Positions 14,466 to 20,585 of a DNA stretch of 22,069 nucleotides are shown here, piece by piece. Numbering within the stretch: the first letter of the stretch is position 1; each line of letters starts with the position of its first letter. Origin of the DNA: JBOHPP01 sp050731755 (GTDB lineage: Bacteria > Methylomirabilota > Methylomirabilia > Rokubacteriales > CSP1-6); the NCBI GenBank assembly GCA_050731755.1, contig JBOHPP010000122.1, positions 1-22,069 on the forward strand, read 5' to 3'. Made by a program: the position numbers and the translations under genes. Under the pieces are notes generated by a model, which worked only from the letters and a program-made list of their open reading frames with translations, was not told the DNA's origin and did no database searches.

Positions 14466-15091
14466 CGCAGGCGGTAGAGAGGCGCGAGTGCCCGAAACGT
14501 TTCCAGGGCCGCCTCTCGATACTGGGCCTCGGTCCAGCGGGCGGCCTCGGCGGCGGGCACGGCGCGCCCAACCACGAGCTGGCCGTCGCGGGTGCGCGTG
14601 AGCTCGTCGCTCAGCTCGCTGAGCCGCTCGGGCCCGAGATCGGCCAGGGGCGCCGCGGGCTCCTCGTCGTGCTCGTTCTTGAACCAGCTGAGCCCCTTGA
14701 CGCGGCGGAGCACCGGGCCCAGCTTCGGCGCGCTCTTCCTCCAGGCCGCCGCCCAGCGGCGCTTGTCGGCGTGCTCGGGGCCGACCTCGAAGAGGAAGCG
14801 TACGCAGCTGCGGCAGACGGCGACCTTGAAATGCGGGTGCTTCTTGTAGCCGCGCTGGTCGCCGGCGAAGGCCACCCAGGTGTCGTCCGGCGGGTTGACC
14901 GTGCGCCGGGCATGCTTGGCCACGTGCGCGAACGTCTCCTCGCCGGTGGTTCGCTGGATGGCGGGAGCCAGGCTGTGACCGAGCGCCTCCAGCTTGGGCC
15001 GGATGCGTGTCCGGATTTCCTGCATCCGCGGCTGAAATCCCTTCACGTCGAAGACCTTGAAATCGGCGGCGCTGAAGGCACACGACGACAT
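14462..15091 (-). CDS. DUF1054 (YktB-like) protein
   Basis: This 209-residue protein resembles the DUF1054/UPF0637 family known from Bacillus YktB. It opens FSAADFKVFDVKGFQPRMQEIRTRIRPKLEALG and has the mid-protein block DDTWVAFAGDQRGYKKHPHF and CRSCVRFLFEVG. No enzymatic motif is established for the family. ATG 15091 has AAGGAG about 8 nt upstream. It overlaps the HAD gene by 4 nt and leads the DUF1054-HAD-methyltransferase operon, divergent from the cupin gene. Assignment rests on recognised sequence pattern only. Confidence 0.8.
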   Translation of the reverse strand: MSSCAFSAADFKVFDVKGFQPRMQEIRTRIRPKLEALGHSLAPAIQRTTGEETFAHVAKHARRTVNPPDDTWVAFAGDQRGYKKHPHFKVAVCRSCVRFLFEVGPEHADKRRWAAAWRKSAPKLGPVLRRVKGLSWFKNEHDEEPAAPLADLGPERLSELSDELTRTRDGQLVVGRAVPAAEAARWTEAQYREAALETFRALAPLYRLR

Positions 15092-15163
15092 GGTTGCACT
15101 CCTTGGATCAAGGGCAGCGTGACGTGAGACGGGTGCTCTGCGTCATGGTCGTGGAAACTGGGG

Positions 15164-15201
15164 TAGTCTACGCGGGCGAGGTGGATGCTTTCAACAGGAG
15201 G
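15164..15201 (+). promoter_or_regulatory. Candidate -10 box and strong ribosome site of the cupin gene
   Basis: TAGTCT (15164-15169) could be a -10 box. AGGAGG (15196-15201) lies 6 nt before ATG 15208 and decides that start against the in-frame GTG at 15181 and the longer opening at 15094. The 115-bp divergent gap to the DUF1054 gene holds both promoters; no -35 is evident. Confidence 0.4.
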
Positions 15202-15207
15202 TCGGCG

Positions 15208-15582
15208 ATGGACGAGGCCGGATGTTTCCACAACCTCTGGACGGGCGGGATCGTGCGCGAGCTGGCGCCGGGGCTCAGCGCGCGCGTGTTTCCCGGCGTC
15301 AACGCCATGCTGTCGGTCGTCACCCTGGAGCCCCACGCCGTGTCGCCCATCCACTCCCATCCCCAGGAGCAGTGGGGCGTGTGCCTGGAGGGTGAATGGG
15401 TCCGCATCCAGGACGGCGTCGAGCACCACGTGAAGGCCGGCGACTTCTGGCAGACGCCGCCCAACGTCCCTCATGGCGGCCGGGCGCTGGACCGGCGGTG
15501 CGTCGTGCTCGACATCTTCGCGCCGCCCCGCGAGGAGTACCGCCAGGCCGGCCGCGGGCTGGGCGCCGCGTCGCTTTCGTAG
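15208..15582 (+). CDS. Small single-domain cupin
   Basis: This 124-residue protein has the two cupin motifs. Motif 1 is PIHSHPQEQWGVCLEGEW, giving H49, H51 and E54 or Q55 as metal ligands; motif 2 is KAGDFWQTPPNVPHGG with H89. It probably binds a divalent metal in a conical beta-barrel; substrate and reaction are unknown (isomerase, dioxygenase or small-molecule binding are all possible). The start is set by a strong ribosome site. The stop TAG (15580-15582) overlaps by two bases the long inverted repeat starting at 15581, so insertion of that element may have shaped the C-terminus. Confidence 0.88.
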   Translation: MDEAGCFHNLWTGGIVRELAPGLSARVFPGVNAMLSVVTLEPHAVSPIHSHPQEQWGVCLEGEWVRIQDGVEHHVKAGDFWQTPPNVPHGGRALDRRCVVLDIFAPPREEYRQAGRGLGAASLS

Positions 15583-15722
15583 GCGCGGGTGGGATTGGGG
15601 GGCGCCTGTTCGACCACGCGCCTGGTGGCGATGCGAGCACTGCGCGGTTCCACCGATCGTTGGCGGGCCATGTCCGCGACGGGAACGGGTCTCACAGGCG
15701 CCCCCCAATCCCACCCGCGCCT
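15581..15722. repeat. 29-bp perfect inverted repeat around an 84-bp core
   Basis: The 29 bases at 15581-15609 are exactly the reverse complement of 15694-15722; each arm contains GGGATTGGGGGGCGCCTGT or its complement. The 84-bp core (15610-15693) holds no gene I can support. It lies between the convergent ends of the cupin and dppC. It may be a miniature non-autonomous element, a large bidirectional terminator/cruciform, or a genome-wide repeat. No clear target-site duplication flanks it. Confidence 0.8.
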
Positions 15723-15757
15723 CGCAGTCGGACGTCCCGCGCAGCCGGCGGCCAGCC

Positions 15758-16678
15758 CTACAGTTTCATGTGGGGATCGAGCCAGTCGCGGAGCGCGTTC
15801 CCCATGAGGTTGATCACCAGCGTGGTGACGAAGATCGCGAGGCCCGGGAAGGTGGCGATCCACCACATGTTCAGCATGTAGAGGCGCCCCTCGCCGAGCA
15901 TGTTGCCCCAGGCGGGCGTCGGTGGCTGCACGCCCAGGCCGAGGAAGGACAGGAAGGACTCGAGGATGATCACCTGCGCCACCTGGAGGGTCGCGATCAC
16001 CACGACGAGGGAGACGAGGTTGGGGAAGATCTGCCGAACCATGATCCGGGCGTGACTCATGCCGAGGGCCCGCCCGGCCAGGACGAACTCCCGCTCGCGC
16101 ATGGCCAGGGTCTCCGCGCGCACGACACGGCAGTAGATCGGCCAGCCGGCCACGCCGAGGACGATGATCATGTTGGTCAGGCTGGGACCGAGGACGGCGA
16201 TGACCGAGAGGGCCAGGAGGACGAAGGGAAAGGTGAGCATCACGTTCACCAGGGTCATGATGGTCCAGTCGGTCCGGCCTCCGAAGTAACCCGCCCCCAG
16301 CCCCAGGAGGACGCCGATGGTAGCCGAGATGAGCACGGCCGACACGCCCACCACCAGCGACACGCGGCCGCCGTAGACGATGCGCGAGAGCAGGTCGCGG
16401 CCCACCTGGTCGGTGCCGAGCAGGTTCTCACGCGTCCCGCCGTCCATCCAGGCGGGGGGAGCCAGGCGATGCCGGATGTTCACCGCCAGCGGGTCGTGGG
16501 GCACCACCGTCGGGGCCAAGGCCGCGCTGGCCACGATCAGGAGCATGATCGCGGCCGCCGCCACCCCCCACTTCAGTCGCCAGAGGCGGCGCAGCGCGGC
16601 GCGGGCGCGGATCGGCTCGGCGGTGACCGGGCCCGTCGTCGGTTCGAGGGCGAGCTCGCGCCCAGCCGCGGTCGCCAT
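15758..16678 (-). CDS. dppC: Peptide-type ABC transporter permease DppC
   Basis: This 306-residue inner-membrane permease has a cytoplasmic N-terminal tail of about 35 residues, then a first helix (WGVAAAAIMLLIVASAALA) and the DppC/OppC hallmark ENLLGTDQVGRDLLSRIVYGGRVSL. The EAA coupling loop follows (REREFVLAGRALGMSHARIMVRQIFPN), and the end is LRDWLDPHMKL. Start ATG 16678 overlaps the dppB stop by one base (TGATG), which excludes longer extensions. It works with DppB as the import channel for oligopeptides or another family 5 ligand. No ATPase genes follow; the next feature is the inverted repeat. Confidence 0.94.
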   Translation of the reverse strand: MATAAGRELALEPTTGPVTAEPIRARAALRRLWRLKWGVAAAAIMLLIVASAALAPTVVPHDPLAVNIRHRLAPPAWMDGGTRENLLGTDQVGRDLLSRIVYGGRVSLVVGVSAVLISATIGVLLGLGAGYFGGRTDWTIMTLVNVMLTFPFVLLALSVIAVLGPSLTNMIIVLGVAGWPIYCRVVRAETLAMREREFVLAGRALGMSHARIMVRQIFPNLVSLVVVIATLQVAQVIILESFLSFLGLGVQPPTPAWGNMLGEGRLYMLNMWWIATFPGLAIFVTTLVINLMGNALRDWLDPHMKL

Positions 16679-17598
16679 CACGCGCCCACCCGGATGCGCG
16701 GATCGATGAGGCCGACGATCATGTCCACGATGAAGTTCGCGGACACGATGATGAGGGCGAGCAGGACCACCGCGCACTGGACGACGGGGAAGTCCTGGTT
16801 CCGGATCGACTCCACCGTGAGCGTGGCCACCCCGGGCCAGGCGAAGACGGTCTCGGTCACGATGGCGCCGCCCAGGAGTTGGCCGAACTGAAGCCCGAGC
16901 ACGGTGACGACCGGGATGCAGGCGTTCCGGAAGGCGTGCTTGACGACGACGAGGCGCTCGCCCACCCCCTTGGCCCGCGCCGTCTTGATGTACTCCATGT
17001 TCATGACCTCGATGAGCCCGGAGCGCACCAGCCGCATGGTGATGGGCGCCAGGAACGCGCCCAGGGTGAAGGCCGGCATGAGGAAGTGCTGCCACGTCCC
17101 GTAGCCGGAGGCGGGCAGCCACTTGAGCCGCACGGCGAAGAGGATGATGAGCATGATGCCGAGCCAGAAGATGGGCATGGCCTGCCCCGTCACCGCCACC
17201 ACCGTGCAGAGGTTGTCCACGAGGGAGTGCCGTCGGAGGGCGGCGAGGGTGCCGAGGGGCAGCGCGATCAGGAGGGCGACGCCCAGGCCGGCCAGCGTGA
17301 GGAAGATCGTCGGCGGCATCCGCTCCAGGACCAGCCCGAAGGCGGGGACGTCGCCGTACCAGGACTTCCCGAAGTCGCCGCGTACGGCCCGGCTCGCGAA
17401 CTTCCCATACTGGACCCAGATCGGCTGGTCCAGACCCAGGAGTTTCCGAAACCGCTCGTGCTCTTCCTTGGGGGCCGTCTCGGGGACCATCAGGACCACG
17501 GGATCGCCGACGACGTGGAGGATGGAGAAGGCGAGGATCGAGATGCCGAGGATGACGACGACGAGCTGGACGAGCTGGCGGCCGAGGTAGCGCTTCAT
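16678..17598 (-). CDS. dppB: Peptide-type ABC transporter permease DppB
   Basis: This 306-residue permease starts MKRYLGRQLVQLVVVILGIS, the usual DppB first helix. It has the periplasmic loop with LLGLDQPIWVQYGKF and FGKSWY, and the EAA loop MEYIKTARAKGVGERLVVVKHAFRNA. It ends FIVDMIVGLIDPRIRVGA. ATG 17598 has no Shine-Dalgarno: an 8-bp hairpin (17625-17604) ends only 5 nt before it. This start may be controlled by that structure or by ribosomes arriving from upstream. Confidence 0.94.
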   Translation of the reverse strand: MKRYLGRQLVQLVVVILGISILAFSILHVVGDPVVLMVPETAPKEEHERFRKLLGLDQPIWVQYGKFASRAVRGDFGKSWYGDVPAFGLVLERMPPTIFLTLAGLGVALLIALPLGTLAALRRHSLVDNLCTVVAVTGQAMPIFWLGIMLIILFAVRLKWLPASGYGTWQHFLMPAFTLGAFLAPITMRLVRSGLIEVMNMEYIKTARAKGVGERLVVVKHAFRNACIPVVTVLGLQFGQLLGGAIVTETVFAWPGVATLTVESIRNQDFPVVQCAVVLLALIIVSANFIVDMIVGLIDPRIRVGA

Positions 17599-17603
17599 TG
17601 TGT

Positions 17604-17625
17604 CGGGGGGGCCTGGACCCCCCCG
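17604..17625 (-). promoter_or_regulatory. Hairpin occupying the ribosome-site position of dppB
   Basis: CGGGGGGG and CCCCCCCG form a perfect 8-bp stem with a 6-nt loop, ending 5 nt before the dppB ATG. No purine-rich ribosome site exists nearby. It could attenuate translation or transcription between the binding-protein genes and the permeases. Confidence 0.45.
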
Positions 17626-17698
17626 AACCCCCCGCACGCGCTGTGGGCAGTCACCGTCCGCCGAACCCCCAGTCTGGGGTGTGGGCAGTCACCGTCTC
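17623..17698. repeat. Two tandem copies of a 38-bp unit
   Basis: CCGAACCCCC recurs at 17623 and 17661, and TGTGGGCAGTCACCGTC recurs at 17642 and 17680, both 38 bp apart. The two 38-bp units differ mainly in the 9-bp segment between these blocks. The second unit contains a small CCCCA/TGGGG hairpin. The array fills the gap between the miniature binding-protein gene and dppB. Confidence 0.75.
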
Positions 17699-17702
17699 CG
17701 CG

Positions 17703-17939
17703 CTACTTCTTCCGCGGGGTCACGGTGTACATTCGGTCGATCTCGTCCCGCGGCGCCTCGTAGTCGATGCGGTTCGACACGCCCCCGACGCCCCGGAGGC
17801 CCCACTTGAAGAGATAGGCGGCTCTGTCGCCGTCCGAGCCCAGGACATAGACGATGGTCTCGTCCTGCGTCTGGGCTTCGGCGCCGGCGATGCCCCCCAG
17901 GCCAAGAATGACGAGCACGACGGCGGCGAGGCGGCTCAC
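17703..17939 (-). CDS. Miniature internally deleted paralogue of the family 5 binding protein
   Basis: This is a 78-residue frame from GTG 17939 (GGAGG 6 nt upstream) to TAG. Residues 1-23 are a signal peptide (MSRLAAVVLVILGLGGIAGAEA). TQDETIVYVL then matches the mature start of the adjacent 510-residue binding protein (TKEETIVYAI). Residues from about 40 on (AAYLFKWGLRGVGGVSNRIDYEAPRDEIDRM, read in parts) match its extreme C-terminus, AAYIFKWGLRGVWGVSNRVDYDAPRDEIDRM. About 430 central residues are missing with the frame preserved, and even the ribosome-site context GGAGGACGCC is shared. It is either a relic of a tandem duplication or a retained small periplasmic protein. It cannot bind substrate as a normal family 5 protein. 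Confidence 0.75.
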   Translation of the reverse strand: MSRLAAVVLVILGLGGIAGAEAQTQDETIVYVLGSDGDRAAYLFKWGLRGVGGVSNRIDYEAPRDEIDRMYTVTPRKK

Positions 17940-17992
17940 GGCGTCCTCCTCTCTCGTGCGTCCTGCGCGCGTTCCGGATTCCCCCCGGCGCG

Positions 17993-19525
17993 CTATCTCT
18001 TACGCGGTCGGGCCACGAACATGCGGTCGATCTCGTCCCGCGGGGCGTCGTAGTCTACGCGGTTGGAGACCCCCCACACGCCACGCAGCCCCCACTTGAA
18101 GATGTAGGCGGCGTCGTCGAAAAGCAGCTTCTGGGCCTTGGTGTAGATCTCCGCCCGCTTCTTCGAGTCGAGGGTCGAACGGCCCGCGTGGATGAGGTCG
18201 TCGAGCGCCTTGTTGCAGTAGTAGCTGTACGCCTCCCCGCAGCGCAGCACGTCGTAGAGGATGGCGTCGGCGTCGAAGACCGAGTAGTAGCCCCATGACC
18301 ACTCGAACATCGGGCCCGCCTTGCCCTCTTTCACCTGCGTCACGAAGGGGCCGATCTCGCCGATGTAGTTCTGCTGGGTCCGGATCCCGACCTTGGCCAG
18401 GTCGGCCACGATGGCCTCGCTGGTCTGCCGGAGCCCGGGTTCCACGATGGCGGGGCCGGTGCGGAAGCGCACGTCGATGCCGTTCGGGTAGCCCGCCTCG
18501 GCCAGCAGCTTCTTGGCCCGTTCGGGGTCCGGCTTGTACGGCTTGAGACCCGAATCGAAGCCGAAGGCCATGGGATTGATGGTGGTCGCCACCCGGTCGC
18601 CGAGGCCGTTCAGAACGTGCTTGATGATGGCGTCCATGTCGGCGGCCAGGTTGGCGGCCTGCCGGACCCGCAGGTCGGTGAACGGGTTCGGGCCGCTGCG
18701 CGCCGCCTGGTCCAGCTGGAGGAAGGCCGTTCGGAGAATCGGCGACGTGGTGGTCCGCGCCTGCCCGGACTTGTCGATCACGTCCATCTGGTCGGGCGGC
18801 ACCGCCTTGATGACGTCCACGCCGCCCGAGATCAGTTCGGCGATCTGGGTGACGGTCTCGGGGATGATGCGCACGCGAACGTACTTGAAGGCGGGCTTCG
18901 GCCCCCAGTAGTCGTCGTTGCGAACGAGGAGGTGCTCCTGCTTCTTGGTCCACTTGACGAGCTTGTAGGGCCCGGTGCCGATGGGGTTCTCCTGCATCCA
19001 CTCGTGGCCCTTCTCCCGCATGACCTTCTCGGACTGCATGACCTGGGCGGTCAACCGCTCGACGAAGAGGGGATAGGGGCCGTCGGTCTTGAAGCGGACG
19101 GTGGCGTCGTCCAGCACCTCCACGCTCTTGATCTTGGCGTGGTTGCCGCGGGCGGTGAGCTTGTTCTTCTCGTCCAGGACGCGGTCGAAGGTGGCCTTCA
19201 CGTCCCGGGCCGTGAAGCGGGTGCCGTCGTGGAACTTGACGTCGGTGCGGAGCTTGACCTCCCACGTCGTGTCGTCCAGGGTCTTCCACGAGACCGCGAG
19301 GCTCGGCCCGACCTTGCCAGTCTTGAGGTCGCGCGCCGCGAGGTGGTCGAAGACGTTGTAGCCCAGAATGATGCTCTCGCGCAGCACCGAGTTGGGGGGA
19401 TCCCAGTTGGGCAGGTCACCCTGGATGGCGTAGACGATGGTTTCCTCCTTCGTCTGGGCCGCGACCAGGCCCGGGAGTAGCAGGACGAGGGAGAGAACGG
19501 TGATGGCGAGGCGCAGGCGATTCAT
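17993..19525 (-). CDS. Family 5 (DppA/OppA-like) extracellular solute-binding protein
   Basis: This 510-residue protein has a signal peptide (about 1-23, MNRLRLAITVLSL..., cut near VAAQT) and the SBP_bac_5 fold. The N-terminal block TIVYAIQGDLPNWDPPNS is followed by VKLRTDVKFHDGTRFTARDVKATFDRVLD, the family signature region. NPIGTGPYKLVKW and the late PDPERAKKLLAEAGYPNG also fit. There is no lipobox. ATG 19525 has GGGAGG 7 nt upstream, so the in-frame extension to 19609 is rejected. It feeds DppB/DppC downstream; the ligand may be a peptide, opine or other small molecule. The gene between it and dppB is a shortened copy of it. Confidence 0.93.
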   Translation of the reverse strand: MNRLRLAITVLSLVLLLPGLVAAQTKEETIVYAIQGDLPNWDPPNSVLRESIILGYNVFDHLAARDLKTGKVGPSLAVSWKTLDDTTWEVKLRTDVKFHDGTRFTARDVKATFDRVLDEKNKLTARGNHAKIKSVEVLDDATVRFKTDGPYPLFVERLTAQVMQSEKVMREKGHEWMQENPIGTGPYKLVKWTKKQEHLLVRNDDYWGPKPAFKYVRVRIIPETVTQIAELISGGVDVIKAVPPDQMDVIDKSGQARTTTSPILRTAFLQLDQAARSGPNPFTDLRVRQAANLAADMDAIIKHVLNGLGDRVATTINPMAFGFDSGLKPYKPDPERAKKLLAEAGYPNGIDVRFRTGPAIVEPGLRQTSEAIVADLAKVGIRTQQNYIGEIGPFVTQVKEGKAGPMFEWSWGYYSVFDADAILYDVLRCGEAYSYYCNKALDDLIHAGRSTLDSKKRAEIYTKAQKLLFDDAAYIFKWGLRGVWGVSNRVDYDAPRDEIDRMFVARPRKR

Positions 19526-19562
19526 GGCGTCCTCCCTTCCGGCAGGAAAGCCGACGAACGAT

Positions 19563-19601
19563 CCCGGGGAAAGCGCCGCCATCTTGGGTGAATTCCCCGG
19601 G
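19563..19601. promoter_or_regulatory. 9-bp inverted repeat in a divergent promoter region
   Basis: CCCGGGGAA (19563-19571) and TTCCCCGGG (19593-19601) are perfect inverted copies 21 bp apart, between the divergent binding-protein and epimerase genes. It could be an operator or a leader hairpin; only symmetry supports it. Confidence 0.3.
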
Positions 19602-19616
19602 GCTGTCAAGACGGGG

Positions 19617-19625
19617 TGCTACAAT
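19617..19625 (+). promoter_or_regulatory. Extended -10 promoter of the epimerase (possible leaderless mRNA)
   Basis: TGCTACAAT matches an extended -10 (TGnTANNNT). It ends 6 nt before GTG 19632, so the transcript would begin at or next to the start codon. No ribosome site is seen before GTG 19632. Confidence 0.5.
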
Positions 19626-19631
19626 CGGCGC

Positions 19632-20585
19632 GTGAAATCGCCGATGCTCGTCACCGGCGGCGCCGGCTTTATCGGCTCGCACCTGGTGGAGCGCCTGCTC
19701 GCCGACGGGCACGGCGTCCGGGTGCTGGACAACTTCTCGACGGGGAGCCGGGCCAACCTCCTCTTCGCCCCCAGCGTCGGCTCGCGGCTGGAGATCGTGG
19801 AGGGCGACATCCGGGACCTGGCCACCGTCGAGCGGGTGGTGACCGGGGCGGAGGTCATCTTCCACCAGGCGGCGATGCGCTCGGTGCCGCGGTCGGTCAA
19901 CGACCCGCTGGGCGCCAACGAGCACAACGTCACCGGCACGCTGAACGTGCTGGAGGCCGCCCGCCGGCGCGGCGTACGGCGTGTCGTCTACGCGTCGTCG
20001 TCGTCGGTATACGGGGCCCGGCCCGAGCTGCCCAAGCGCGAAGATCAGGCGCCGGCCCCTGTCTCGCCCTACGCGGTCTCCAAGGCCGCCGGCGAGCAGT
20101 ACGCCGCCGTCTGGTCGCGGCTCTACGGCGTGGAGACGGTCGGCCTGCGCTACTTCAATGTCTTCGGGCCCCGCCAGGACCCGGCCTCCGAATACGCCGC
20201 GGTCATCCCGCGCTTCATCCTGTGGGGGCTGCGGGGTGAGCCGCTGGAGGTGCACGGCGACGGGAGCCAGTCGCGCGACTTCACCTACGTCGACAACGCC
20301 GTGGAGGCGAATCTGCTGGCGGCGCGGGCCGAGGGCGTCGCCGGCGAGGTCTTCAACGTGGGATGCGGACAGCGCACGAGCCTGCTTCAGATCATCGACC
20401 GCATGGAGCATCTGCTGGGGCGCCGGCTGGCCCGGCGCCACACGCCGCCTCGCCCCGGCGACGTTCCCCACACGCTGGCCGACGTCGACCGGGCCAAGCG
20501 GCTGCTCGGCTACACCCCGCTGGTGGGCTTCGACGAGGGCTTCCAGCGGACGGTCGAGTTCTTCAGAGAACGAGGAGGAGCGTGA
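19632..20585 (+). CDS. NAD-dependent sugar-nucleotide epimerase/dehydratase (extended SDR)
   Basis: This 317-residue protein from GTG 19632 is an extended SDR. It has the glycine-rich NAD site TGGAGFIGS (8-16), the acidic ribose-binding DNFSTG, GDIRD (58-62), the catalytic Ser region SSSSVYG (122-128) and YxxxK (Y147, K151 in SPYAVSKAAGEQY). YFNVFGPRQDP and SRDFTYVDNAVEA also follow the GalE/WbpP pattern. It would epimerise or dehydrate a nucleotide sugar for cell-surface polysaccharide; the exact substrate is not readable. Its stop overlaps the next start by one base (TGATG). ATG 19644 is an alternative start but would cut the first beta-strand. Confidence 0.92.
   Translation: MKSPMLVTGGAGFIGSHLVERLLADGHGVRVLDNFSTGSRANLLFAPSVGSRLEIVEGDIRDLATVERVVTGAEVIFHQAAMRSVPRSVNDPLGANEHNVTGTLNVLEAARRRGVRRVVYASSSSVYGARPELPKREDQAPAPVSPYAVSKAAGEQYAAVWSRLYGVETVGLRYFNVFGPRQDPASEYAAVIPRFILWGLRGEPLEVHGDGSQSRDFTYVDNAVEANLLAARAEGVAGEVFNVGCGQRTSLLQIIDRMEHLLGRRLARRHTPPRPGDVPHTLADVDRAKRLLGYTPLVGFDEGFQRTVEFFRERGGA

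Noticed and set aside
14465..15083. In-frame extension of the HAD protein
   Set aside because: It overlaps the DUF1054 gene and places the HAD motif I far from the N-terminus; GTG 14465 is the natural start.
15473..16891. A plus-strand frame running from the cupin through the inverted repeat and across dppC
   Set aside because: It is rich in His, Asp, Glu and Gly as an antisense shadow and crosses features of clearly different origin.
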